Shown here piece by piece: positions 1-8,959 of a stretch of DNA of 64,000 bases; the first letter of the stretch is position 1, and each line of letters begins with the position of its first letter. The position numbers and the translations under genes are program-made. Source of the DNA: Pseudomonas brenneri (GTDB lineage: Bacteria > Pseudomonadota > Gammaproteobacteria > Pseudomonadales > Pseudomonadaceae); NCBI RefSeq assembly GCF_007858285.1, contig NZ_VFIL01000002.1, positions 558,001-622,000 of the forward strand. The letters run 5' to 3'. Below the pieces are notes generated by a model. The model was given only the letters and a program-made list of their open reading frames with translations. It made no database searches and was not told the origin of the DNA.

Positions 1-753
1 TAAGCCCTTGATCGGGGCGAAGGTGACGATGCGGGTTTTGCCATCGACCGCAATTTCACTGAAGTCAGCGCTGATTTTCAGGGATTGATTCGGGTAAACC
101 TCGCTCAAGGTTTTCATCACCAGGGTTTTATCCGGGTGGACCAGGATCTTGCCGTCGGCGCTGACCAGAAACGCATAACCCATGCCGCCGAAGTCCAGGG
201 CACCAATATTATCGACCAGGGTCTGCAGGCTCAGGTCACCACCTACCACGCCGACACTTTGTCCGGCCTTGCTGCTGGGCGTGGCGATGGAAATGATCAG
301 TTGGCCGGTGGCTGCATCAATATAGGGTTCGGTCAGGGTCGAGCCATTGCTGGCCTGGGCGCCTTTGTACCAGGGACGCACGCGTGGGTCGAAGCCGTCG
401 GGCATCTTGGCATCGGGGCGAATAGTGAAGCCGCCTTGGCTGTCCCCCAGGTAGGTGGCCATGAACGACGATGTCAGGGCTTTCTGTTCCAGCAAGCTGG
501 CGACAACGGCCGGCTCGGGATTGATGGCGATGTTCTGGGCGGCGTTCTCCACCAGCACAATGCGCCCGGCCAGCCAGCTCTGGATATTACTGGCGGTGAC
601 ATCACCCATTTCATGTAGATAATTGTCTAGGTCGTCGCGAATCGCGTTACGTTGCAGATAGTCGTTGTATAACGTGAACAACGCAAAAGCGGCAATGACG
701 ATAAGGGCGGCTGCAAGCAGGATTTTGTGGCTGAAGCGCAGATTTTTATTCAT
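1..753 (-). CDS. Methyl-accepting chemotaxis protein, N-terminal part (PctA/B/C-like amino-acid chemoreceptor)
   Basis: This reverse-strand gene starts at the ATG complementary to 751-753 and runs off the left edge, so only about 250 N-terminal residues are present. It opens with MNKNLRFSHKILL and a membrane segment at about residues 10-30. A periplasmic domain follows with the RPWYK, then TLTEPYID segment typical of amino-acid-binding dCache_1 domains. The text is very close to what I remember of P. aeruginosa PctA/PctB/PctC, which sense amino acids and GABA. The HAMP and methyl-accepting signalling domains should lie beyond the edge. The inferred role is inner-membrane chemoreceptor for amino acids; the exact ligand cannot be read from this fragment. 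Confidence 0.88.
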   Translation of the reverse strand, partial: MNKNLRFSHKILLAAALIVIAAFALFTLYNDYLQRNAIRDDLDNYLHEMGDVTASNIQSWLAGRIVLVENAAQNIAINPEPAVVASLLEQKALTSSFMATYLGDSQGGFTIRPDAKMPDGFDPRVRPWYKGAQASNGSTLTEPYIDAATGQLIISIATPSSKAGQSVGVVGGDLSLQTLVDNIGALDFGGMGYAFLVSADGKILVHPDKTLVMKTLSEVYPNQSLKISADFSEIAVDGKTRIVTFAPIKGL

Positions 754-934
754 GGCTTGTCGTGTCCGCTAAGGTCTTAATGTCCGAGGCGCATTCTTGT
801 GTAGGCGCGCAAAATGGCAGCGATAAAAAAACTGTGATATTTCCATTTGGTGTGTGGGAATTATCTGTTCTGTTTTAAGGACTTTTCTGGTCTCCGCTTT
901 GTCTGTATCGACCGTGCAGCGCTAAAGATTAACC

Positions 935-2425
935 ATGGGTGACAAAATGCCTGACTCCTCGCAACTTCTTATTGGCGCAGATCTCGAAGGCCAACCCATT
1001 GCCCAGGCCATGCGCCTGGCTAATCGCCATGGCCTGATCGCCGGCGCCACCGGCACGGGCAAGACCGTGACCTTGCAACGGCTGGCGGAGGCGTTCAGTG
1101 ATGCTGGCGTCGCGGTGTTCGCCGCCGATATCAAGGGTGACCTGTGTGGCCTGGGCGCCGCAGGCAATCCCCAGGGCAAGGTGGCCGAGCGTATCGCCGG
1201 CATGCCGTTCCTTAATTACGCGCCTAAGGCGTATCCGGTAACACTGTGGGATATCCACGGTCAGTCCGGTCATCCGCTTCGTACAACCTTGAGTGAAATG
1301 GGCCCGTTGCTGCTGGGCAGCCTATTGGAGCTGACCGACAGCCAGCAGTCGACGTTGTATGCCGCCTTTAAGGTGGCGGATCGCGAGGGCTTGCTGCTGC
1401 TGGACCTCAAGGACCTCAAGGCCCTGCTCAATCACCTCAAGTTCAACCCAGAACTGCTGGGTGATGACGCGGCCTTGATGACGACCGGCTCCAGCCAGGC
1501 TTTGCTGCGTCGCCTGGCCGTGCTGGAACAGCAGGGCGCAGAAGCCCTGTTCGGCGAGCCGGCGTTGCAATTGGAAGACATTCTGCAGCCGGCCAGCGAC
1601 GGGCGTGGACGCATTCATCTGCTGGATGCCAGCCGTCTGGTACACGAGTCGCCAAAAGTCTATGCGACCTTCCTGTTGTGGTTACTGGCCGAGTTGTTCG
1701 AGCAATTGCCGGAGCGCGGCGATGCCGACAAGCCGCTGCTGGCGCTGTTTTTCGACGAGGCGCATTTGCTGTTCGCCGATACGCCCAAGGCGTTGCAGGA
1801 CCGTCTGGAGCAAGTGGTGCGGCTGATTCGCTCCAAAGGCGTGGGGGTGTATTTTGTCACCCAGTCGCCAGGCGATCTGCCGGACAACGTGCTGGCGCAA
1901 CTGGGTCTACGGATCCAGCATGGCCTGCGCGCGTTCACGACCAAGGAACAAAAATCCCTGCGGGCGGTGGCTGATGGCTTCCGACCTAACCCGGCGTTCG
2001 AGGCCCTGGCGGTGTTGACTGAGCTGGGTACGGGTGAGGCGCTGGTGGGGACGCTGCAGGAAAAAGGTACGCCTGAGGTGGTCCAGCGGGTGCTGGTAGC
2101 ACCGCCGCAATCGCGGATCGGGCCGTTGACCGAAGCCGAGCGTGCGGCCTTGATTGCCAGCTCATCGCTGTTGGGACGCTACGACAAGCCGGTTGATCGT
2201 GAGTCGGCCTATGAAGTGCTGATGGCGCGTAAAGAGTTGGGACCGGAGGCGGGTGCTGCACCTGTTGCAGAAGAGCCGAGCTTCACCGACAAGGCCGGGG
2301 CGTTTCTGGGAACTACAGCGGGCAAGGCCTTGAAGTCGGCGATGCAGCAGGCTGCCAATCAGATGGGTCGCCAGTTGGTGCGCGGGTTGCTGGGCTCGTT
2401 GCTTGGCGGTAGCAAGCGTAAGTAG
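935..2425 (+). CDS. HerA-like / YjgR-type P-loop ATPase (DUF853 family)
   Basis: The 496-residue protein has a Walker A motif GATGTGKT at residues 37-44 and a Walker B segment FFDEAH around 273-277. The length and the text LIAGATGTGKT and VYFVTQSPGDLPDNVLAQLG match the YjgR/DUF853 branch of HerA-type DNA-translocase-like ATPases. The family's cellular role is poorly defined. A hydrophobic/basic tail rich in G, S and R closes the protein (about 455-496). An in-frame ATG at 947 gives an equally plausible start four residues in. It stands alone between a chemoreceptor gene and the convergent dciA. Confidence 0.85.
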   Translation: MGDKMPDSSQLLIGADLEGQPIAQAMRLANRHGLIAGATGTGKTVTLQRLAEAFSDAGVAVFAADIKGDLCGLGAAGNPQGKVAERIAGMPFLNYAPKAYPVTLWDIHGQSGHPLRTTLSEMGPLLLGSLLELTDSQQSTLYAAFKVADREGLLLLDLKDLKALLNHLKFNPELLGDDAALMTTGSSQALLRRLAVLEQQGAEALFGEPALQLEDILQPASDGRGRIHLLDASRLVHESPKVYATFLLWLLAELFEQLPERGDADKPLLALFFDEAHLLFADTPKALQDRLEQVVRLIRSKGVGVYFVTQSPGDLPDNVLAQLGLRIQHGLRAFTTKEQKSLRAVADGFRPNPAFEALAVLTELGTGEALVGTLQEKGTPEVVQRVLVAPPQSRIGPLTEAERAALIASSSLLGRYDKPVDRESAYEVLMARKELGPEAGAAPVAEEPSFTDKAGAFLGTTAGKALKSAMQQAANQMGRQLVRGLLGSLLGGSKRK

Positions 2426-2463
2426 CCAGCAAGGTCTATGCAATCCAGCTGTGGGAGCGGTTT

Positions 2464-2919
2464 TCAGGTTTTGGGCTTGGCATGCGCGGCCAACCGCTCC
2501 AGCGCCGCGCGCAACTTCGGATCGGTAATCCCGTCCGCCGTGGCCTGGATCGTCTCGGCGGCATTCACCGACAAATCCATGGTATGCCCCACCGCGCCTT
2601 GCTGTACGGTCGGTGGCTGGACCTTGAACTGGATGCGTAGCAGGCTGGCAAACACATCAAATGCCTGTAGTTGGCGCTGCAAGCGTTTTTGCTGGTAGCG
2701 CAGGCGGGTTGCCCAATGCCCGTCGGTGACGATCAGCAGCAGCGTCCCTTCCCGCCACGACGCCACATGGCAGTGCTCGCGGGCCGCAGGTTGCAATTGG
2801 CTTTCCAGCAGGCGTTGCAGATGACCCAGGCGTTGCGCATGGCCAAAGATGGCTTTTAAAGGCTTGGCTTCGCGCAGCAGCACGGCGGGAGCTCGGGCCG
2901 TAAGAGGGCGAAATGCCAT
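2464..2919 (-). CDS. dciA: DciA replicative-helicase loader (DUF721 family)
   Basis: This small basic protein of 151 residues has the DUF721 core around residues 20-110, including the ATRLRYQQKRL segment. DciA loads or assists the DnaB helicase in bacteria lacking the phage-derived DnaC/DnaI loaders. Divergent placement next to secA is the same as in P. aeruginosa, where PA4405 lies between lpxC and secA. The stop codon lies within 15 bases of a solitary REP half-head (GTGGGAGCGG near 2451), and it is convergent with the ATPase gene. Confidence 0.82.
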   Translation of the reverse strand: MAFRPLTARAPAVLLREAKPLKAIFGHAQRLGHLQRLLESQLQPAAREHCHVASWREGTLLLIVTDGHWATRLRYQQKRLQRQLQAFDVFASLLRIQFKVQPPTVQQGAVGHTMDLSVNAAETIQATADGITDPKLRAALERLAAHAKPKT

Positions 2920-3227
2920 GATCTAGACACCTTAGGTAACAGAGCCGCCATGGTAGCAGAAAGCGTGTGCGGCACCGTGGTCATTGCTTTGTTGGCAGTT
3001 TATCCATTAAATCAATAAGTAACTTCTCGCTCGAATGGGTTGAAGTTCAGCAAAAAGCCCTTATTTTAGACAAGCCCTCCTGGAACGCTGTGTCTGCATC
3101 GTGGAACAACGCCACTTTCCTCACCCTCGTTTCCGGGTAGAATGCTCGTTCGCATGCGGCCGTGAGGGCTGCTCGGGCGACTTACGGGGCGCCCCTTCAT
3201 CCCTAATGTGTGGAAGAACCTGCCGAT
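2920..3227. other. dciA-secA divergent intergenic region
   Basis: About 300 bases separate the divergent dciA and secA genes. No convincing ORF is present, and in particular no SecM-like arrest peptide precedes secA. The secA-proximal half carries a possible promoter (listed separately); the dciA-proximal half shows no recognisable element. Confidence 0.6.
3116..3143 (+). promoter_or_regulatory. Possible secA promoter
   Basis: A TAGAAT hexamer at 3138-3143 matches the -10 consensus in 4 or 5 positions. A weak TTTCCT-like -35 lies about 16 bases upstream. The site is about 85 bases before the secA start. The -35 match is poor, so this is only a candidate. Confidence 0.35.
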
Positions 3228-5963
3228 ATGTTTGCGCCTTTGTTAAAGAAACTTTTTGGAAGCAAGAATGAGCGCGAAGTCAAACGCATGCTCAAGACGG
3301 TGCAGCTGGTCAATGCCTTCGAAGAGCAGATGGTTGCTCTGTCGGATGAGCAATTGCGCGCCAAGACCGAAGAGTTCAAGGCCCGCATAGCCAAAGGTGA
3401 ATCCCTCGACAAATTGCTGCCCGAAGCCTTTGCGGTCGCCCGCGAAGCCGGTAAGCGTGTCATGGGCATGCGTCACTTCGACGTGCAGTTGATCGGCGGC
3501 ATGACCTTGCATGAAGGCATGATTGCCGAAATGCGTACCGGTGAAGGCAAGACCCTGGTGGCAACCCTGGGCGTTTACCTCAACGCACTGTCCGGCAAGG
3601 GCGTGCACGTTGTGACGGTGAACGATTACCTGGCCCGCCGGGACGCCAACTGGATGCGCCCGCTGTATGAATTCCTCGGCCTGACCGTCGGCGTCGTGAC
3701 GCCGTTCCAGCCGCCGGAAGAGAAACGTGCCGCCTACGCTTGCGACATCACCTACGGCACCAACAACGAATTCGGTTTCGACTACCTGCGCGACAACATG
3801 GCGTTCAGCATGGAAGAAAAATTCCAGCGCGAACTCAACTTTGCCGTGATCGACGAAGTCGACTCCATCCTGATCGACGAAGCCCGTACCCCGCTGATCA
3901 TCTCTGGTCAGGCCGAGGACAGCTCGCGCCTGTACACCGAGATCAACAAGCTGATCCCGCGCCTTGAGCAACATATCGAGGAAGTGGAAGGCGTGGTGAC
4001 CAAAGAAGGTCATTACTCCATCGACGAGAAGACCCGCCAGGTCGAGCTCAACGAAGCCGGTCACCAGTTCGTCGAAGAGATGCTGACCCAGATCGGCCTG
4101 CTGGCCGAAGGCGAAAGCCTGTACTCGGCACACAACCTGGGCCTGTTGACCCACGTGTATGCCGGTCTGCGCGCCCACAAGCTGTTCCATCGCAACGTCG
4201 AATACATCGTCCAGGACGGCCAGGTCGTGCTGGTCGACGAACACACCGGCCGTACCATGCCCGGTCGTCGTTTGTCCGAAGGCCTGCACCAGGCCATCGA
4301 AGCCAAGGAAGTGCTCAACATCCAGGCCGAGAGCCAGACGTTGGCCTCGACCACCTTCCAGAACTACTTCCGCCTGTACAACAAGCTGTCCGGCATGACC
4401 GGTACCGCTGACACCGAAGCGTTCGAGTTCCATCAGATCTACGGTCTGTCGGTGATGGTTATCCCGCCGAACAAGCCGCTGGCGCGTAAAGACTTCAACG
4501 ACCTGGTGTTTCTGACCGCCGAGGAGAAGTACGCTGCAATCGTTGCCGACATCAAGGAGTGCATGACCCACGGCCGTCCGGTCCTGGTGGGTACTGCAAC
4601 CATCGAAACTTCCGAGCACATGTCCAACCTGCTCAACAAGGAAGGCATCGAGCACAAGGTCCTCAACGCCAAGTTCCACGAAAAGGAAGCCGAGATCATT
4701 GCCCAGGCTGGTCGCCCAGGCGCACTGACCATCGCTACCAACATGGCCGGTCGTGGTACAGACATTCTGTTGGGCGGCAACTGGGAAGTGGAAGTGGCTT
4801 CCCTGGACAATCCGACACCTGAGCAGATCGCCCAGATCAAGGCTGACTGGCAGAAGCGCCACCAGGCCGTGCTGGAATCCGGTGGCTTGCAGGTGATCGC
4901 GTCCGAGCGTCACGAATCGCGCCGTATCGACAACCAGTTGCGTGGTCGTGCCGGTCGCCAGGGTGATGCCGGTTCCAGCCGTTTCTACCTGTCCCTGGAA
5001 GACAGCCTGATGCGTATCTTCGCCTCTGACCGGGTGAAGAACTTCATGAAGGCTCTGGGCATGCAGTCCGGTGAGGCGATCGAGCACCGCATGGTGACCA
5101 ACGCCATCGAAAAGGCCCAGCGCAAGGTCGAAGGCCGCAACTTCGACATTCGTAAGCAACTGCTGGAGTTCGATGACGTCAACAACGAACAGCGTAAAGT
5201 GATCTATCACATGCGTAACACGTTGCTGGCCGCCGACAACATTGGCGAAACCATTGCCGACTTCCGCCAGGACGTGCTCAACGCCACCGTCAGCGCGCAT
5301 ATCCCGCCACAATCCCTGCCTGAACAGTGGGATGTTGCCGGCCTGGAAGCTGCGCTGAAGAGTGATTTCGGGGTCGATCTGCCGGTCCAGCAATGGCTCG
5401 ACGAAGACGACCACCTGTACGAAGAAACCCTGCGCGAAAAACTGATGGCCGAACTGCTGGCCGCGTACAACGAGAAAGAAGAGCAAGCCAGTGCCGAAGC
5501 GCTGCGCACCTTCGAGAAACAAATCGTCTTGCGCGTGCTGGATGACCTGTGGAAAGACCACCTGTCGACCATGGACCACCTGCGCCACGGTATCCACCTG
5601 CGTGGCTACGCTCAGAAGAATCCGAAGCAGGAGTACAAGCGCGAGTCGTTCACGTTGTTCTCCGAGTTGCTGGATTCGATCAAGCGCGATTCGATTCGTG
5701 TGCTGTCTCACGTTCAGGTGCGTCGCGAAGACCCGATTGAAGAAGAAGCCCGCCTGCGCCAGGAAGCCGAAGCCCTGGCGGCGCGCATGCAGTTCCAGCA
5801 TGACGAAGCACCGGGCCTTGAGTCGCCGGAAGTGCTGGGTGAAGAGGTCGATGTGGCCCTGGCCCAGGCTCCCGTGCGCAACGAGCAGAAGCTGGGCCGC
5901 AACGAGCCATGCTGGTGCGGTTCGGGCAAGAAGTTCAAACACTGCCATGGCGAAATCAACTAA
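3228..5963 (+). CDS. secA: Protein translocase ATPase SecA
   Basis: SecA is the motor that pushes preproteins through SecYEG at the inner membrane. The 911-residue product starts [18 protein letters not shown]. Walker A TGEGKT has its lysine at 108 and the DEVD box sits at 209-212, both at the same numbering as E. coli SecA. The C-terminal zinc and SecB-binding tail [12 protein letters not shown] is at 895-906. An in-frame GTG 18 bases upstream (3210) would add six residues; the ATG at 3228 is preferred because family members begin MF(A/T)PL or similar. A hairpin terminator follows. Confidence 0.98.
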   Translation: MFAPLLKKLFGSKNEREVKRMLKTVQLVNAFEEQMVALSDEQLRAKTEEFKARIAKGESLDKLLPEAFAVAREAGKRVMGMRHFDVQLIGGMTLHEGMIAEMRTGEGKTLVATLGVYLNALSGKGVHVVTVNDYLARRDANWMRPLYEFLGLTVGVVTPFQPPEEKRAAYACDITYGTNNEFGFDYLRDNMAFSMEEKFQRELNFAVIDEVDSILIDEARTPLIISGQAEDSSRLYTEINKLIPRLEQHIEEVEGVVTKEGHYSIDEKTRQVELNEAGHQFVEEMLTQIGLLAEGESLYSAHNLGLLTHVYAGLRAHKLFHRNVEYIVQDGQVVLVDEHTGRTMPGRRLSEGLHQAIEAKEVLNIQAESQTLASTTFQNYFRLYNKLSGMTGTADTEAFEFHQIYGLSVMVIPPNKPLARKDFNDLVFLTAEEKYAAIVADIKECMTHGRPVLVGTATIETSEHMSNLLNKEGIEHKVLNAKFHEKEAEIIAQAGRPGALTIATNMAGRGTDILLGGNWEVEVASLDNPTPEQIAQIKADWQKRHQAVLESGGLQVIASERHESRRIDNQLRGRAGRQGDAGSSRFYLSLEDSLMRIFASDRVKNFMKALGMQSGEAIEHRMVTNAIEKAQRKVEGRNFDIRKQLLEFDDVNNEQRKVIYHMRNTLLAADNIGETIADFRQDVLNATVSAHIPPQSLPEQWDVAGLEAALKSDFGVDLPVQQWLDEDDHLYEETLREKLMAELLAAYNEKEEQASAEALRTFEKQIVLRVLDDLWKDHLSTMDHLRHGIHLRGYAQKNPKQEYKRESFTLFSELLDSIKRDSIRVLSHVQVRREDPIEEEARLRQEAEALAARMQFQHDEAPGLESPEVLGEEVDVALAQAPVRNEQKLGRNEPCWCGSGKKFKHCHGEIN

Positions 5964-5991
5964 GATTTTTGCCTGACGCTGCAATACCCCG

Positions 5992-6024
5992 CGCCGCGAC
6001 CGGCATCAGCCGTCGCGGCGTTTT
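5992..6024 (+). terminator. secA rho-independent terminator
   Basis: A perfect 9-bp stem (CGCCGCGAC at 5992-6000 with GTCGCGGCG at 6012-6020) has an 11-base loop and is followed by TTTT. It lies between the secA stop and argJ. Confidence 0.75.
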
Positions 6025-6083
6025 GCCATTTATTCACCGTCGACGACGACGGTGCAGACATCACATCGTTAAGGAGCGCATTC

Positions 6084-7301
6084 ATGGCTGTTGGTCTTGG
6101 TCCTTTGCCCACGTTGCACCCGGTTGCCGGTTTTGAACTCGGTATCGCTTCGGCCGGCATCAAGCGCCCCGGGCGCAAGGATGTGGTGGTGATGCGTTGT
6201 GCCGAAGGCTCGACCATCGCAGGCGTGTTCACCCTGAATGCGTTTTGCGCAGCCCCTGTGATCCTCGCCAAGCAACGTGTCGAAGGCCCGGTGCGCTACC
6301 TGCTGACCAACACCGGCAATGCCAACGCCGGTACCGGCGAGCCTGGCCTGGCCGCTGCCGCGCGCACTTGCGCCAAGCTGGCGGAGTTGACCGGGGTGGA
6401 CGCCAGCCAGGTGCTGCCGTATTCCACCGGGGTGATCGGCGAGCCGTTGCCCGTGGAAAAAATCGAAGGTGCCCTGCAAGCGGCGCTGGACGACTTGTCC
6501 GTGGATAACTGGGCGGCCGCGGCCACCGGGATCATGACCACCGACACCTTGCCCAAGGGCGCCAGCCGCCAGTTCGAACATGACGGCGTGACCGTCACCG
6601 TGACCGGTATCAGCAAAGGCGCGGGCATGATCCGCCCGAACATGGCAACCATGCTTGGCTACATCGCCACCGACGCCAAAGTCTCCCGCGATGTGCTGCA
6701 AAACCTGATGCTCGATGGCGCCAACAAGTCATTCAACCGCATCACCATCGACGGCGATACTTCGACCAACGACTGCTGCATGTTGATTGCCACCGGTAAA
6801 GCCAACCTGCCGGAAATCACCTCCTCCAACGGCCCGCTGTTCGCGGCGTTGAAGCAGGCGGTATTTGAAGTGTGCATGGAAGTGGCCCAGGCCATCGTGC
6901 GCGACGGCGAAGGCGCGACCAAGTTCGTCACCGTGCAAGTCAATGGCGGCGGTAATCACCAGGAATGCCTGGATGTCGGCTACACCGTGGCCCACTCGCC
7001 ACTGATCAAGACCGCGCTGTTTGCGTCCGACCCGAACTGGGGCCGCATCCTCGCAGCGGTGGGTCGCGCCGGCGTGCCGAACCTGGACGTGAGCAAGATC
7101 GACGTGTTCCTCGGTGATGTGTGCATCGCCAGCCGTGGTGCGCGCGCCGAGACCTACACCGAAGCCCAAGGCTCGGCGGTGATGCAGCAGGAGGAAATCA
7201 CCATCCGTATCGAACTGGGGCGCGGTGAGTGCAGCGAAACCATCTGGACCACCGACCTGTCCCACGAATACGTGAAGATCAACGCCGAATACCGTACTTG
7301 A
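6084..7301 (+). CDS. argJ: Bifunctional ornithine acetyltransferase / N-acetylglutamate synthase ArgJ
   Basis: ArgJ moves the acetyl group from N-acetylornithine to glutamate (arginine biosynthesis, cyclic pathway). It may also make N-acetylglutamate from acetyl-CoA. The 405-residue precursor contains the self-cleavage segment [11 protein letters not shown], whose Thr189 (codon 6648-6650) would become the nucleophile of the beta chain. Other family signatures are NTGNANAGTG and [11 protein letters not shown]. The secA-argJ order is that of P. aeruginosa. GGAG lies about 8 bases before the ATG. Confidence 0.96.
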   Translation: MAVGLGPLPTLHPVAGFELGIASAGIKRPGRKDVVVMRCAEGSTIAGVFTLNAFCAAPVILAKQRVEGPVRYLLTNTGNANAGTGEPGLAAAARTCAKLAELTGVDASQVLPYSTGVIGEPLPVEKIEGALQAALDDLSVDNWAAAATGIMTTDTLPKGASRQFEHDGVTVTVTGISKGAGMIRPNMATMLGYIATDAKVSRDVLQNLMLDGANKSFNRITIDGDTSTNDCCMLIATGKANLPEITSSNGPLFAALKQAVFEVCMEVAQAIVRDGEGATKFVTVQVNGGGNHQECLDVGYTVAHSPLIKTALFASDPNWGRILAAVGRAGVPNLDVSKIDVFLGDVCIASRGARAETYTEAQGSAVMQQEEITIRIELGRGECSETIWTTDLSHEYVKINAEYRT

Positions 7302-7310
7302 TACCTGTCC

Positions 7311-7329
7311 GGGGCATTGGCAATGCCCC
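7311..7329 (+). other. Hairpin between argJ and the Nudix gene
   Basis: An inverted repeat GGGGCATT ... AATGCCCC with a 3-base loop begins about 10 bases after the argJ stop. No T-run follows, so it is a possible stability or pausing hairpin, not a classic terminator. Confidence 0.45.
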
Positions 7330-7359
7330 GCCAGACGTAGGCTTAGAGGACGTAATACC

Positions 7360-8304
7360 GTGAAACGAGTTCATGTAGCAGCCGCAGTCATTCGCGGTAC
7401 CGATGGCCGGATTTTACTGGCGCGTCGCGCAGACACCCAGCACCAGGGCGGCCTCTGGGAGTTTCCTGGCGGCAAGGTGGAGGCTGATGAATCGGTTGTC
7501 ACGGCACTGGGTCGAGAGCTGCAGGAAGAGCTGGGCATCCAGGTCACCACGGCCCGCCCGTTGATCAAGGTGCAACATGATTACCCGGACAAGCAGGTGT
7601 TGCTGGATGTCTGGGAGGTCTCGGGGTTTACCGGCGAGCCCCATGGCGCCGAAGGCCAGCCCCTTGAATGGGTGGCACCACGGGACTTGCTCAACTACGA
7701 ATTTCCGGCAGCCAATGCGCCTATTGTTGCCGCAGCCCGTTTGCCCGCCGACTACCTGATCACCCCTGGTGAACTGGAAACCCCGGTGTTGTTGCGCGGT
7801 ATCCAGAAGGCCATTGCCGGTGGCATCAAGTTGGTCCAACTGCGTGCGCCCAACGGTTACGACCCTAGGTATCGTGACCTGGCGGTGGATGCCGTGGGTT
7901 TGTGTGCCGGCAAGGCGCAACTGATGATCAAGGGGCCGTTTGAGTGGTTGGGCGACTTTCCTTCTGCCGGCTGGCACATGACGTCGGCGCAACTGCGCAA
8001 GTACGCCAGCAAAGGCCGGCCGTTGCCCAAGGATCGTTGGTTGGCTGCGTCTTGCCACAACGCCGAGGAGTTGGCATTGGCAGAGCTGATGGACGTGGAC
8101 TTTGTCACCCTGTCACCGGTGCAGCCGACCCAGACACACCCTGATGCCGAGCCGTTGGGTTGGGAGCAGGCGGCGCAGTTGATCAGTGGGTTCAGCAAGC
8201 CTGTGTATCTGCTGGGTGGGGTTGGGCCTGCCGAGCGGGAGAAGGCCTGGCAGAACGGGGCGCAAGGTGTTGCGGGAATTCGGGCGTTCTGGCCTGAGGT
8301 TTGA
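7360..8304 (+). CDS. Nudix (MutT-like) hydrolase fused to a ThiE/TenI-like domain
   Basis: Residues 1-130 form a MutT-type domain with a complete Nudix box, G38-x5-E44-x7-R52-E53-x2-E56-E57-x-G59. This predicts hydrolysis of oxidised nucleotides such as 8-oxo-dGTP. Residues from about 135 to 314 resemble thiamine-phosphate synthase (IKLVQLRAP, TLSPVQPTQTHP, LLGGVGP). The HLGQ-D-type substrate segment reads GWHMTSAQL, so this half is probably not a working ThiE. The fusion is the usual form of this gene in pseudomonads. The GTG start at 7360 has AGAGGA about 9 bases upstream. Confidence 0.88.
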   Translation: MKRVHVAAAVIRGTDGRILLARRADTQHQGGLWEFPGGKVEADESVVTALGRELQEELGIQVTTARPLIKVQHDYPDKQVLLDVWEVSGFTGEPHGAEGQPLEWVAPRDLLNYEFPAANAPIVAAARLPADYLITPGELETPVLLRGIQKAIAGGIKLVQLRAPNGYDPRYRDLAVDAVGLCAGKAQLMIKGPFEWLGDFPSAGWHMTSAQLRKYASKGRPLPKDRWLAASCHNAEELALAELMDVDFVTLSPVQPTQTHPDAEPLGWEQAAQLISGFSKPVYLLGGVGPAEREKAWQNGAQGVAGIRAFWPEV

Positions 8305-8316
8305 GTTGTCAGTGAT

Positions 8317-8348
8317 GGCCTCATCGCGAGCAAGCCCGCGATGAGGCC
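8317..8348. repeat. REP-derived hairpin acting as possible bidirectional terminator
   Basis: Arms GGCCTCATCGCG (8317-8328) and CGCGATGAGGCC (8337-8348) pair perfectly over 12 bp around AGCAAGCC. The centre is a REP core (CGCGAGCAAGCCCGC), but the GGGAGC head is missing. It lies between two convergent genes. Confidence 0.6.
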
Positions 8349-8378
8349 CTGTCAGGCAATACAAATCCCGGCAGAATC

Positions 8379-8957
8379 TCAGTGCGGCTTCGCCGCCGCC
8401 TGCCACAAAATCTCGGCAACGCCCTGGCGCCTGGCAATTACCCTGGCCGCCACAAACAGCAAGTCCGACAGCCGATTGATATAGGCCAGACCCACCCCCT
8501 CCAACGGCTCCAGCGCATTCAATTGCTGGCACCGCCGCTCGGCGCTGCGGGCCAGGCTGCGGCATACATGGGCCTGGGCAATCAGCGCTGAACCGCCGGG
8601 CAGGATGAAGTTCTCCAGCGGCCCGACTTCTTCATTCCAGCGATCAATCGCCGCTTCCAGCCGATCCACCTCGCCCGCATTCAGCGCCTTGTAGACCGGC
8701 ATCGCCAGCTCTCCGCCCAGGTCAAACAGTCGATGCTGGCACGGAGTCAGGACCTCAATCACATCCTTGAGCGCTGGATGTTGCCCGCTCTGTTCTTCAA
8801 GGCCGGCCAACAGCAAGCCCAGTTGGCTGTTGAGGCTGTCCACTTCGCCGATCGCCTCCACCCGAGGATGATCCTTGGGCACGCGGCGCCCGTCGCCCAG
8901 GCCGGTTTCACCCTTGTCGCCGGTACGGGTATAAATTTTCGACAGGCGAAAGCCCAT
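8379..8957 (-). CDS. PduO-type cob(I)alamin adenosyltransferase
   Basis: The enzyme transfers the adenosyl group of ATP to reduced corrinoid, giving adenosylcobalamin. The 192-residue protein has the PduO N-terminal ATP-binding motif (KIYTRTGDKGETGLGDGRRV, residues 6-25) and the C-terminal helix text INRLSDLLFVAARV. It lies 2 bases downstream of the sensor-kinase gene on the same strand, so the two are likely cotranscribed. The link to the kinase looks positional only. Confidence 0.9.
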   Translation of the reverse strand: MGFRLSKIYTRTGDKGETGLGDGRRVPKDHPRVEAIGEVDSLNSQLGLLLAGLEEQSGQHPALKDVIEVLTPCQHRLFDLGGELAMPVYKALNAGEVDRLEAAIDRWNEEVGPLENFILPGGSALIAQAHVCRSLARSAERRCQQLNALEPLEGVGLAYINRLSDLLFVAARVIARRQGVAEILWQAAAKPH

Positions 8958-8959
8958 GG

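Noticed and set aside
2920..3227. SecM-like arrest peptide gene before secA
   Set aside because: No open frame with an export signal and an arrest motif was found; dciA is divergent here.
3243..5984. 913-codon open frame antisense to secA
   Set aside because: It mirrors the secA codon structure in GC-rich DNA. The translation is low in charged-helix variety, matches no family, and secA is certain.
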